Origin: Roseivirga sp. UBA6061
GTDB taxonomy: Bacteria; Bacteroidota; Bacteroidia; Cytophagales; Cyclobacteriaceae
NCBI GenBank assembly: GCA_002427745.1
Contig: DIYF01000130.1
Coordinates: forward strand, 67,232 to 86,448
DNA: 19,217 nt
Direction: 5' to 3'
The notes beneath the pieces were generated by a model. It saw nothing but the letters and a program-made list of their open reading frames with translations. It was not told where the DNA came from and ran no database searches. The position numbers and the translations under genes are program-made. Below, piece after piece: positions 7,645-15,230 of the stretch; position 1 is the stretch's first letter; every line of letters begins with the position of its first letter.

Positions 7645-8646
7645 TCACTTCCATCGGCTTTCTTTCCAGGCTTTTTGCTGTTGCCCCGTCAGAAAGGTCC
7701 AGGCTATAATTCTGCTCGATTTATTCCCTTGCCCCATAGGAATGACCTTGATATCCAGGGCACGTACCGCATTCAATGCTTCTCTTGCTCCTTTCAGGTT
7801 CACCTCTTTCGAAACCAGCGTGCTGAACCAGAAACATGACTCACTGAATTTTTTACTTTCACGAACCATATCACGGATAAATCTGCGTTCACCCCCTTCT
7901 GTCCAGAGCTCGGTACTTTTACCTCCGAAGTTCAATACAGGCTTTTCTGTCTTTTTGGTATTCAGATTATTCACCTTGCGCAAGGCTGCTTCGGTGGCAG
8001 CCTCAGCAGAGGCATGAAAGGGGGGATTACAAATGGAGAGGTCTACGCGCTCTTCCTTTCTCAATACGCCATAGAAGATATCCTTAGGCTCTTTTTGCAG
8101 CCTCAGCTCTATTTTGCCCTTAAGCCTGGGGTTTTGATCCGCAATCTTCCGGGCGGAGTTGATAGCGTTTTGATCGATATCTGTACCAATAAAAGACCAG
8201 CCATACTCATGGCTGCCAATGATAGGGTAGATACAGTTGGCTCCGGTACCGATATCAATACAGCGAATACCCGGGCCGGTGGGCATTCTGCCAAAATTGC
8301 TCCCGCAAAGTACATCGGCTATATGATGGATATAATCAGCCCGGCCGGGAACAGGAGGGCAGAGGTAGCCTTCAGGAATGTCCCAGTAGGTCAGGTCGTA
8401 GTGGTGTAGCAGGAGCGCGGCATTCAGCGCTTTTACGGCTTCAGGGTCAGCAAAATCGATCGATTCGTTACCGTGGATATTCTGTGCTACGTGTTTCGCC
8501 AGTGGAGGGTGCTTTTTCGTCAGTACTTCCAAATCATACCGGCCACGATGCTGGCTTCTGGGGTGAATTCTGGCCTTTTCCACAGGTTTACCCTTTCCCG
8601 GTTTCTTAAAGGAAATACTCCGTGTATTCTTCTTTTGCTTTCCCAT
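7645..8646 (-). CDS. rlmF: 23S rRNA (adenine(1618)-N6)-methyltransferase
   Basis: A 333-residue S-adenosylmethionine-dependent enzyme that methylates N6 of A1618 in 23S rRNA. A basic, lysine-rich N-terminus (KQKKNTRSISFKKPGKGKP) is followed by the RlmF signature near 28-110 (HPRSQHRGRYDLEVL, YWDIPEGYLCPPVPGRADYIHH). The SAM-binding motif I is DIGTGANCIYP at 131-141, the acidic TDIDQNAI motif is at 155-162, and the amino-methyltransferase catalytic motif NPPFHAS is at 207-213. The length fits the family (about 310-340). The ATG at 8646 is preferred over a GTG one codon earlier. The VF530 gene ends 20 bp upstream on the same strand, so the two are likely co-transcribed. Confidence 0.96.
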   Translation of the reverse strand: MGKQKKNTRSISFKKPGKGKPVEKARIHPRSQHRGRYDLEVLTKKHPPLAKHVAQNIHGNESIDFADPEAVKALNAALLLHHYDLTYWDIPEGYLCPPVPGRADYIHHIADVLCGSNFGRMPTGPGIRCIDIGTGANCIYPIIGSHEYGWSFIGTDIDQNAINSARKIADQNPRLKGKIELRLQKEPKDIFYGVLRKEERVDLSICNPPFHASAEAATEAALRKVNNLNTKKTEKPVLNFGGKSTELWTEGGERRFIRDMVRESKKFSESCFWFSTLVSKEVNLKGAREALNAVRALDIKVIPMGQGNKSSRIIAWTFLTGQQQKAWKESRWK

Positions 8647-8666
8647 CACTTTTCTGCTTCTTATGA

Positions 8667-8915
8667 TTACTCTCCAATAGATTCAAGGTAGAGCTTTTCT
8701 ACTTTGGCCCGGGCCCAGGGGGTCTTCCTTAAAAACTTGAGACTTGATTTGTAAGAAGGGTTATTGGTAAAACACCCGATATTAATACGGTTGCCGAGCT
8801 CTTCGAAACCATATTGAAAAATCAGGTGCTCCAGGATATCAGCCAGCTTTACTCCATGTAAAGGATTATTAACCTGCTCTTTTCTGGGTTCCCTGCGCGT
8901 ATATTCTATATCCAT
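8667..8915 (-). CDS. VF530 (DUF2132) family small protein
   Basis: An 82-residue protein that fills nearly the whole VF530 domain. Diagnostic stretches are NPLHGVKLADILEHLIFQYGFEELG and RINIGCFTNNPSYKSSLKFLRKTPWARAKVE. The family is named after a Vibrio fischeri protein of known structure and has been proposed to bind nucleic acid; its cellular role is not established. The ATG at 8915 is chosen; an in-frame TTG three codons earlier would add only MRL. It is followed after 20 bp by rlmF on the same strand, which suggests a shared message and perhaps a link to RNA or ribosome biology. No membrane segment or signal peptide is present. Confidence 0.9.
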   Translation of the reverse strand: MDIEYTRREPRKEQVNNPLHGVKLADILEHLIFQYGFEELGNRINIGCFTNNPSYKSSLKFLRKTPWARAKVEKLYLESIGE

Positions 8916-8985
8916 GAGCCGCAATTTACACGCATCCTGACGGATAAGTAAGGAAAGCCCGGCTTATTGTGAGATATCAACTGTA

Positions 8986-9660
8986 CTACCGCCTGTCGGG
9001 GTCGAGATACTTCTTTGTTTTCAGGTAGAGCAGGATGGTCACTATTTCGTTGATAACAAACAGAAGCCCGATACCGATCACCGTTTGGTTCAATACCTCT
9101 TTCTCAAGCATCAGGTATTCCAGCAATACGAATGGAGGACCGAACAGAATATAAGGAAGCAATAGCGCATAGAGTAAAAACCAGAGCAGCCTTTTTCGGT
9201 TTTGAATGGCTTTGTAGGCCTGTATCAACGGGGGCACGCAAATGCTCCATACCAGAATGATAACAATCCAGGTATTCAGAGTAGTATAGCCGAATAGCTG
9301 ACCCGTTGCATACATTTCATCATTAAATCCCATAATAGGGCCGATCATTCTCTGTACAGGCATTTGAGCAAAGATCATGGCAAAGCCCAAATGACTATGA
9401 AAAGTTGATTTATTGGCCCTGAGCATAAACATGCCCACATACATCATGATAAATGTGAAAACCGGACCTGCATAGGTTGCCAGGTAAGTAATGGGATCGT
9501 CTTCACAGGCAGTTTCAAAAGAATTAAAGCTTTTATAGCCCCAGGCACCGCATACCACATAGCCGGCAAGGTGGTGAACCAGCTCATGCAGAGAGGCATA
9601 GAGCATGGTAATGCAATAGAGAGCGATACAATATTTGAGTGTTAGTTTGAGTTTGACCAT
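8986..9660 (-). CDS. Multi-pass membrane protein with HExxH motif (M50-like)
   Basis: A 224-residue protein with about five to six hydrophobic segments. The first membrane segment (about 8-30) ends in SLHELVHHLAGY, giving a zinc-metalloprotease HExxH motif at His25-Glu26-Leu27-Val28-His29. A second segment opens with TYAGPVFTF (62-70), which resembles the AGP...N loop after the HExxH helix in M50/site-2-protease-like families. Asp114 in GFNDEMYATGQLFGY is a possible third metal ligand. Two further pairs of hydrophobic helices follow (about 130-150, 158-182, 192-213). I do not recognise a named family. It may be an intramembrane or membrane-bound metallopeptidase, or a degenerate relative. A 9-bp hairpin encloses the start codon. 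Confidence 0.7.
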   Translation of the reverse strand: MVKLKLTLKYCIALYCITMLYASLHELVHHLAGYVVCGAWGYKSFNSFETACEDDPITYLATYAGPVFTFIMMYVGMFMLRANKSTFHSHLGFAMIFAQMPVQRMIGPIMGFNDEMYATGQLFGYTTLNTWIVIILVWSICVPPLIQAYKAIQNRKRLLWFLLYALLLPYILFGPPFVLLEYLMLEKEVLNQTVIGIGLLFVINEIVTILLYLKTKKYLDPDRR

Positions 9661-9678
9661 GACCTTTTTAGGTCATGG
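9657..9678 (-). promoter_or_regulatory. Hairpin enclosing the start codon of the HExxH membrane protein
   Basis: CCATGACCT (9657-9665) and AGGTCATGG (9670-9678) form a perfect 9-bp stem with a 4-base loop. On the minus strand the second arm carries both an AAGG-like ribosome-binding sequence and the ATG (9660-9658), so the folded message would hide the start site. Translation control is inferred, not shown. Confidence 0.5.
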
Positions 9679-9735
9679 GAGAGAGAATACCTCTCAAAGG
9701 TTGCAGTCAGTATATAGGATGAGGAGCAAGGGGCA

Positions 9736-10482
9736 TCAGAAAGTCCATGCCAGCCTGACGTTCACTTCCGGTTTGAAGATGCGCTCAGAGCCGACTTTGT
9801 TGGAATCATATTCTATGTCCCAGTCCCGGTAGTCACGCCAGAAATGGCGGCCCGGAATGTTATCGGCATTAATATGCTTCACTTCCCGGTCGCGGATTCC
9901 CCCGCCAAAGTAAGCTTCAAGGATGAACCTGGAGGTAATGTACTGCTGTACTCCGATTCTGGCAGTCAGTGTGAGAAAGGACTTGTCCACGGTCACCATT
10001 CTGGAGAAATAATCACTGCGCGTAAGAGTTTGATAATCCTGATAGGGCACGGCCGTAAAATGCAGTTCGGCATCATGTTGCTTATCTAACCATTCTATCG
10101 CCAGGGCGTAGTACCACCGACTTTTGCTGGTAAAGTTGCGATAATACTTTGTCTCAAATCCCAGAATGAAGCCACGGGTATTGCGGGCGTATTCATTGTC
10201 CCGGTCGGTTAGCAGAGAGATATGACTTTCTATAGAAAACCGGTTATTGAGAAGGCGCTCATAGCCCACTTCGATACCCGGGTGGTAGGTGCTGAACAGC
10301 GAATATGGCGTAAAATTGATTTTATGCTTTGGCCATAGCAGACTGTCGGCCGGTATCCGTTGTTTCCCGGATTTCCTGATTTGAATTCTATCAACCGAAT
10401 TGACTTCAGTCTGTGCCTGAACAGAGATAAGGCCGGGAAGTAAACCAAGAAAGACTACGAGCAATGTGATCCTAAGCTTCAT
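9736..10482 (-). CDS. Putative outer-membrane beta-barrel protein
   Basis: A 248-residue exported protein of no recognised family. A signal peptide is clear (MKLRITLLVVFLGLLPGLISVQAQ, cleavage near 24). After a polar stretch (about 25-50), it alternates short amphipathic strands rich in Tyr, Phe and Arg: HPGIEVGYERLLNNRFSIESHISLL, FILGFETKYYRNF, WYYALAIEWL, FLTLTARIGVQQYITSRFILEAYFGGGI, ending in EVNVRLAWTF with a C-terminal Phe, the usual outer-membrane barrel end. This pattern suggests a barrel of about eight to ten strands. It resembles DUF3575-type proteins in general shape, but I cannot confirm that. The start of the HExxH membrane protein gene is 75 bp downstream on the same strand. Confidence 0.68.
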   Translation of the reverse strand: MKLRITLLVVFLGLLPGLISVQAQTEVNSVDRIQIRKSGKQRIPADSLLWPKHKINFTPYSLFSTYHPGIEVGYERLLNNRFSIESHISLLTDRDNEYARNTRGFILGFETKYYRNFTSKSRWYYALAIEWLDKQHDAELHFTAVPYQDYQTLTRSDYFSRMVTVDKSFLTLTARIGVQQYITSRFILEAYFGGGIRDREVKHINADNIPGRHFWRDYRDWDIEYDSNKVGSERIFKPEVNVRLAWTF

Positions 10483-10705
10483 CAGACAATACTTTTACTA
10501 AGGATGCCGATGCCTGCTCAGGGGTAACAGCTGAGGTCGGTTTTTTCGCCACTTGTTACCTTTTTTACCTTTCCCGGGCGCTGTTAACAAACGTTAATTA
10601 AGTCTAAGGCATGGTTAAAGTCCTGTTTTTATGATGCGGCAGAATATAAATTCATCTCAAAAGCAGCGAAATCGCTGTAAATCATTTTCAAAAACTCAAT
10701 GTATT

Positions 10706-11728
10706 ATGAACAACCGCATTATCTCAATCAGTCTCACTTTCCTCATGCTGTGCACCTTTCTGCAGGCACAGGAAATAACTCCTGAGCGACTGGGCTTTCG
10801 GGCATACCAGCTGGAAGATGAAGAACTCGGTCACATCAATTACTACCTCACAGGCACTGAGGGTGACAGCAAAAAGCCTCTGATCGTTTACCTGGATGGC
10901 TCCGGTCCTTACCCTCTTTTCCAAAAAGTAGCACAGGGCATAGGCTCCACTGTTGTGCTTGATTGGCAAAACCTTTCCAAAGACTATCGGATTGCTGTGA
11001 TCAGTAAACCGGGAGTGCCCTTTATCGATGAAGTAGGCTCTGATCCTGCCACAGGTTTTCCTACCTATGATGAACCTGAGGCCTACACAGAAACACTCTC
11101 AGAAGCCTGGCGTGTAGCCTCAGCAGACATGGTAATCGATGATATTTTCAAAAGGGTAGCTGTAGAGGAAGAGCGGGTGCTACTGCTGGGCTTCTCAGAG
11201 GGCGCACAGGTAGCTCCGCATGTGGCAGCGGCCAACGATAAAGTCACCCACCTGATGATCTTTGGAGGTAACGGATTGAATCAGCTATATGACCCGATCA
11301 TTACGGCCAGGTATAAGGCAGAGCGAGGACAGCTGACTCATGAACAGGCTCAGGCAGAGATCGATTCTCTCTTTACAGTGTATGACCAGATCTACAGAAA
11401 CCCGGAAAGCACAACAGACTTCTGGTATGGGCATACTTATAAACGCTGGGCGTCTTTTGCGAAGAATCCGCCTGTTGAGTCTCTGAAGAAGCTGGATATC
11501 CCCGTTTATATTGCTTATGGCAGCCGTGATGAAAATCCTGTGGTCAGTGCGGACTTTATCAAACTGGAGTTCGTAAGAATGGGAAAGCAAAACCTCACCT
11601 ATAAGGTGTATCCGGATTTCGATCACAGCTTCAATCATATTCAGTTTGAAGGGGCTGAGTTTAAGGGAGCCACACCTCAGTTAAATAAAGTGATGGAAGA
11701 AGCTTTTAGCTGGTTTGGCGAAAATTAA
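10706..11728 (+). CDS. Exported alpha/beta hydrolase
   Basis: A 340-residue protein with a signal peptide (MNNRIISISLTFLMLCTFLQAQ). The start at 10706 is chosen over an in-frame ATG at 10631, because the signal peptide begins there and the extra 25 residues are polar. The fold is alpha/beta hydrolase: an oxyanion-type loop PLIVYLDGSGPYP (58-70), a nucleophile elbow LLGFSEGAQVAP with Ser164 in GxSxG (162-166), a probable acid Asp275 in YGSRDENP, and catalytic His307 in YPDFDHSFNH. A long insertion (about 195-255) may form a lid. The substrate is unknown; a peptide or ester is possible. Upstream (10483-10705) I see short inverted repeats (TTAAC/GTTAA at 10584-10597, CAGCGA/TCGCTG at 10664-10677) but no convincing promoter. 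Confidence 0.85.
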   Translation: MNNRIISISLTFLMLCTFLQAQEITPERLGFRAYQLEDEELGHINYYLTGTEGDSKKPLIVYLDGSGPYPLFQKVAQGIGSTVVLDWQNLSKDYRIAVISKPGVPFIDEVGSDPATGFPTYDEPEAYTETLSEAWRVASADMVIDDIFKRVAVEEERVLLLGFSEGAQVAPHVAAANDKVTHLMIFGGNGLNQLYDPIITARYKAERGQLTHEQAQAEIDSLFTVYDQIYRNPESTTDFWYGHTYKRWASFAKNPPVESLKKLDIPVYIAYGSRDENPVVSADFIKLEFVRMGKQNLTYKVYPDFDHSFNHIQFEGAEFKGATPQLNKVMEEAFSWFGEN

Positions 11729-11806
11729 GACATAGGATATCAGGAAGAACAAGATCTTCTTATCACTATTTCGTCATGATGACCCTCAGTATTGGGGAGA
11801 GGCCTG

Positions 11807-11823
11807 CCTGCCTTACCGGCAGG
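11807..11823. repeat. GC-rich hairpin after the alpha/beta hydrolase
   Basis: CCTGCC (11807-11812) and GGCAGG (11818-11823) form a 6-bp stem with a 5-base loop, between two convergent genes. The block GCCTGCCTG just before it (11802-11810) recurs at 18052-18060. It may be a small repetitive palindrome element; there is no T tract. Confidence 0.35.
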
Positions 11824-11854
11824 TAATCTTCTGTCAGGAGGCCGGCCGGAGTGA

Positions 11855-12256
11855 TTACTTTCTGGTGAAGATAATCACATTGGGGTCCTCAAAGCTCTCC
11901 GGTCGCTTTCCTTTGAAGCCTAATACAAGTTTCAGGCTGTTGTCATCTATAAACCGCATAATTCCCTTTAGCCGTCCCATCTCTTCGTCATCTGCGAGAT
12001 TATGAATGATAAAGTCGATCTCGATTGGTGAGCTGTCATAATCTATTTCATACAGCATATAAGCTTCTACTCCTCCCACTATGGCCGATTTACCACCCAT
12101 AACCTGACCATCGGCTTTTAAGGTGGCATAGCCTTCCTCATCCAGGATCAGGTAACCTACATCATATCCGTCATCACTTTCCCACTCGCCCAGGTGTTTG
12201 TCGTTGGTTTGTAAAGAAAGCAGTAGGGCCAGAGAAGCAGCAAATATGTATTTCAT
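11855..12256 (-). CDS. Small exported TIGR03067-like (lipocalin-type) protein
   Basis: A 133-residue protein with a short N-terminal hydrophobic segment (MKYIFAASLALLLSLQ), probably a signal peptide. The remainder looks like a small beta-barrel: GEWESDDGYDVGYLILDEEGYATL opens it; YEIDYDSSPIEIDFII (69-84) and RLKGIMRFIDDNSLKLVLG (94-112) follow; and RPESFEDPNVIIFTRK ends it. The order GxW, then a P-x-x-ID strand, G-I-x-x-x-D-x-x-L-K-L, and a final RPxxF...FxRK matches the TIGR03067 domain, known mainly from planctomycetes and of unknown function. Similarity to lipocalin-like domains is also possible. The gene is divergent from the serine hydrolase (182 bp between starts) and convergent with the alpha/beta hydrolase. 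Confidence 0.7.
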   Translation of the reverse strand: MKYIFAASLALLLSLQTNDKHLGEWESDDGYDVGYLILDEEGYATLKADGQVMGGKSAIVGGVEAYMLYEIDYDSSPIEIDFIIHNLADDEEMGRLKGIMRFIDDNSLKLVLGFKGKRPESFEDPNVIIFTRK

Positions 12257-12438
12257 CGCGGGGAGGTCATTTATCAGATCAATATACCAGAGTCAGACAC
12301 AGGGTCAAATAAAAGTAGTGTATTCGGAGTTCGCAAAGTCGAACATGTTCCATTTCAGGTCACCTCTCGTTCTCTTTGCATCGTGCCAGCCATTTTCCTA
12401 TCAAACCAGGCCCTTTCAACGCCAAGCCCGTCTTCTCT

Positions 12439-13533
12439 ATGAACGCCAAGTCTTCACTGTACCTGCTCTTATGCTTGTTTTCTTTTGTATTAGTATCCTG
12501 TAGAGGCAATGATGATTCACCTGAGAGTGCTCAGTTCTGGGAGCTGACAGAACCCGCGGCTGTTGGTTTGAACGGTACCATACTCAATGAACTCGCTTCA
12601 AAAATCGGAAACGATGAGCTGGGAAAAGTCAGCAGTCTTGTGATTATCAAAGACGGTAAACTGGCCTATGAGCGATACTATGGCAGTATGGACGTGAACA
12701 CTGCGCACCCAAATTACTCAGTGACCAAGAGCATTACTTCCATGGCCATTGGTGTTCTTTTTGACGATAGTGATATCACAGACCTGGATGTACCCATCCT
12801 CAGTTTTTACCCTGAGTACCCCATTAATACACTTTCCGATCCGGATGAAAGAAAGGAGGACATCTCCCTGAGACAGGTGCTCCAAATGCGGGCGGGTTTT
12901 GAATGGGATGAACTGGGCATTCCCTATACCTCATCGGTCAACCCGGCTGTGGAGATTGTGAGCAGTGCTGACTGGATTAAGTACGTACTGGATAAGCCCC
13001 TGGCCAACTCACCGGGTAGCAGGTTTAACTATAACAGCGGCTGTACTATGTTGCTCTCCGGGGTAATCAAGCAGCTTACAGGTAAAACTGCTTCGGCCTA
13101 TGTGAAAGAAAAACTACTGGATCGCTTACAAATTACTAATTACGACTGGCAGGAGGGCCCCAACGAAATCTCCAATACGGGCTTTGGTATTAGCCTGAGA
13201 CCACGGGATATGGCCAAGATTGGCCAGCTTATGCTCAATAATGGTGTCTGGGAGGGGAGACAAATACTCTCAGGCCGTTGGATAGCCGCTTCTTTCGAAC
13301 CTTATACCCGTTTTCAGAGCGGCTATGGTTATGGCTATCAGTGGTGGAATAAAACTTTTAATATCGGGGGACAGCAGCAAATCATTTCATACGCTCATGG
13401 TTATGGTGACCAGATGATCTATGTAATCAAAGACCTGAATATGGTGGTGGTACTTACCGGAGAAAACTACAATGGAGAAGAGTCCTTCGAAGAAAAGATT
13501 ATCCAGGACTTTGTGATTCCTGCAGCAGGGTGA
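12439..13533 (+). CDS. Beta-lactamase-like serine hydrolase, lipoprotein
   Basis: A 364-residue class C beta-lactamase/penicillin-binding-protein-like hydrolase attached to the membrane. The signal ends in LVSC with the lipidated Cys21. The ATG at 12439 is chosen over an upstream in-frame TTG at 12376, which would place 21 polar residues before the signal. The three active-site motifs are clear: SxxK at Ser94-Val-Thr-Lys97 (NYSVTKSIT), YxN-like Tyr198-Asn-Ser200 (FNYNSGCT), and HxG in place of KTG at His320-Gly-Tyr-Gly323 (YAHGYGDQ). LRQVLQMRAGFEWDE (144-158) is the conserved family stretch. Such proteins hydrolyse esters, peptides or amides; the substrate is unknown and antibiotic resistance is not implied. 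A hairpin overlaps the stop codon. Confidence 0.9.
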   Translation: MNAKSSLYLLLCLFSFVLVSCRGNDDSPESAQFWELTEPAAVGLNGTILNELASKIGNDELGKVSSLVIIKDGKLAYERYYGSMDVNTAHPNYSVTKSITSMAIGVLFDDSDITDLDVPILSFYPEYPINTLSDPDERKEDISLRQVLQMRAGFEWDELGIPYTSSVNPAVEIVSSADWIKYVLDKPLANSPGSRFNYNSGCTMLLSGVIKQLTGKTASAYVKEKLLDRLQITNYDWQEGPNEISNTGFGISLRPRDMAKIGQLMLNNGVWEGRQILSGRWIAASFEPYTRFQSGYGYGYQWWNKTFNIGGQQQIISYAHGYGDQMIYVIKDLNMVVVLTGENYNGEESFEEKIIQDFVIPAAG

Positions 13534-13543
13534 CCCCTGATGC
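13522..13543 (+). terminator. Terminator-like hairpin over the serine hydrolase stop
   Basis: GCAGCAGGG (13522-13530) pairs with CCCTGATGC (13535-13543) with one mismatch around a TGAC loop; the TGA stop (13531-13533) is in the loop. TTTGAGTTT follows, a modest U-rich tail. Probably an intrinsic terminator. Confidence 0.5.
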
Positions 13544-13653
13544 TTTGAGTTTATCAATATTACTATCCAAACCACCCTTTTTCCTTCCCTCAAAATGGGA
13601 GGTGGCCAATGGGCGGATTGGTGAACATGTCTATGAACCGGCAGGGCTCATAG

Positions 13654-15072
13654 CTACGGCTGGTTGACCACCAGCTTGTACTGCTCAAAAAGCTCGGAGA
13701 AGCTCTCTGACCAGTTGCCCCGGTCCCAGTCTTTGCGCGAAGCAGAGAGGAGGGCTGATAGCTTTACATTAGCGTCCTTATTTTCAAATGACAGTAAGGT
13801 TTGTGTAAGGTGAAAGATGTCAAAAGCAGAGTTTTCGGTTTCAAGCTTTTTCAATATTGAGGGAATGACCCCGGTTAAGCCATGGGTTCTGGCAAAATCG
13901 GTATATACTTCCATGTACGTGAAGTCACTGTTTTCGATTTGGGTTTGGCAAACCGGAGTAAGGTCGGCTCCTGTTTCCATAGCTACATGCTCGAGTATCT
14001 GATACAAAACACTTTCAGACTTGTCCATATCCCAATAGGAGTCGCTTATCACGTGGATATGATTATGTTTCAAAAGGCTTCTCAGAAACACCTTATCCGT
14101 TTTTTTAGGACTTTCCTGTATGAACTGAAGAGCAAGGTGTCCCTGAATACTGCCATCGTCTTCCAGGTATTGTAATACCAGTTTGCGGTATTTGGGAATG
14201 TAGTTGTGGGTAACAGCGGCTCCAAAATCCCAGGTGTGTTCGACCTTTCCTGGATTACGGTACTTTTTGTATAGTTTTTTAAGGCGTTTCCGGGCTTTGT
14301 TGTCCTTATAGGATGAGACTGCCAGAAAGTAATCATAATTATAATCCGATGGCGACACGGCATTCAGAAAGTCTCTGAACTCAGGGTGAGGAAAGTAGGA
14401 TATGGCTTCAAAGGACAATTTACCCAGGGCTTTAATGCTCTCTATGTCTTCTTCTCTTTGATACTCTGCCAGGGCCACCATAGCTTCCGGTTCACGTCTT
14501 TCCAGAGCCCATTTTTTAATGATCTCGTAATTCTCAGGGGCGGCCTCGTTTCTGTAAAATGCATGCGACAGCATATAATCGACCGTATCTCTTTGGAGAA
14601 CTATGGCACTTAGCTGTTTGAGCTTGTCCTGATTGTCCAGGTATTCTTTCTCTGTGAGTTTACCCGACCGTTGTCTTCCCTCAAGCCTCTGATATATCTC
14701 TCCGGCAATTTGATCATAGTCAATGATGCAGCCTTTCATAGATTTAACTGTTTCCTCAGACTTGATAAACCGGGAAAAGACCGAGCTTATATCTACGTAG
14801 TTTTTATCCACCAGAGCCCAGGCTGCGTATCCCTTGACCACCGAACTCTTATGTTCAAGTAACTTAAGAAGCCCTTCTTCATCTGTAAGGTTTCTAAGGC
14901 GTTCATAGCGCTCATACTGTGCCGATTTAGTAGAGACCATACCTACAAATCGACCTTCCAGGCGCCCATGTTCGGCTATGCTGTCAGTCAATTCGAGTAA
15001 TACGGAATCGGGGTTTTGCGCATTCAGGTGGCAAAAGCAGACAAGTAAAAGACTAATAAGCAAGGTTTTCAT
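13654..15072 (-). CDS. Exported HEAT-repeat-like protein
   Basis: A 472-residue protein of unknown function. The ATG at 15072 gives an N-terminal signal peptide (MKTLLISLLLVCFCHLNAQ); an in-frame ATG at 15105 would add 11 residues ahead of it. The mature protein is almost all helical, with pairs of amphipathic helices: EGLLKLLEHKSSVVKGYAAWALV and EAMVALAEYQREEDIESIKALGKL resemble HEAT or armadillo-type repeats, and near 310-320 there is YLEDDGSIQGHLALQFI. Such solenoids usually serve as protein-binding scaffolds. No catalytic motif is seen. It lies 158 bp after the FtsX-like permease gene on the same strand and may be co-transcribed. A 9-bp inverted repeat carries both possible start codons in its arms. 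Confidence 0.72.
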   Translation of the reverse strand: MKTLLISLLLVCFCHLNAQNPDSVLLELTDSIAEHGRLEGRFVGMVSTKSAQYERYERLRNLTDEEGLLKLLEHKSSVVKGYAAWALVDKNYVDISSVFSRFIKSEETVKSMKGCIIDYDQIAGEIYQRLEGRQRSGKLTEKEYLDNQDKLKQLSAIVLQRDTVDYMLSHAFYRNEAAPENYEIIKKWALERREPEAMVALAEYQREEDIESIKALGKLSFEAISYFPHPEFRDFLNAVSPSDYNYDYFLAVSSYKDNKARKRLKKLYKKYRNPGKVEHTWDFGAAVTHNYIPKYRKLVLQYLEDDGSIQGHLALQFIQESPKKTDKVFLRSLLKHNHIHVISDSYWDMDKSESVLYQILEHVAMETGADLTPVCQTQIENSDFTYMEVYTDFARTHGLTGVIPSILKKLETENSAFDIFHLTQTLLSFENKDANVKLSALLSASRKDWDRGNWSESFSELFEQYKLVVNQP

Positions 15073-15105
15073 GGCGTTGGGATAAGGCCCCTTTCTCAAC
15101 GCCAT
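15071..15105 (-). promoter_or_regulatory. Inverted repeat carrying both candidate start codons
   Basis: On the minus strand ATGGCGTTG (15105-15097) and CAACGCCAT (15079-15071) are perfect 9-bp complements with a 17-base loop. The left arm begins with the alternative ATG and the right arm ends in the AT of the preferred ATG. Folding would cover the initiation region of the HEAT-like gene. Confidence 0.45.
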
Positions 15106-15190
15106 AAGCCCGGGTTTATTTAAATGAATGATTAAACTTTCAACTACCCGTATATCCTGACAAGGGCTTCTCTCTTTCGGAAAGGCTTTT

Positions 15191-15218
15191 GTCTAATGTC
15201 TAAAATCTAAAGGCTATC
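15191..15218. repeat. Degenerate 7-bp repeat, copy next to the permease stop
   Basis: Four in-phase heptads: GTCTAAT, GTCTAAA, ATCTAAA, GGCTATC (consensus RTCTAWA). They end 12 bp before the FtsX-like stop codon (15231), on its downstream side. A related, longer array lies beside groEL at 18898-18953. Flanking sequence 15159-15193 holds nested inverted repeats (GACAA/TTGTC, CTTT/AAAG) with no clear T tract. Confidence 0.6.
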
Positions 15219-15230
15219 AGATATCAATGA

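Noticed and set aside
7619..8409. Long open frames on the plus strand opposite rlmF
   Set aside because: They oppose the conserved RlmF motifs and show no domain or start context of their own.
10631..10705. In-frame ATG extending the alpha/beta hydrolase by 25 residues
   Set aside because: The extra segment is polar and basic and precedes a complete signal peptide that begins at 10706.
12376..12438. In-frame TTG extending the serine hydrolase by 21 residues
   Set aside because: The lipoprotein signal starts at the ATG at 12439; an upstream start would spoil its position.
12439..13533. Serine hydrolase as an antibiotic-resistance beta-lactamase
   Set aside because: The HxG motif in place of KTG and the lipoprotein signal fit general esterase/peptidase relatives; there is no resistance context.
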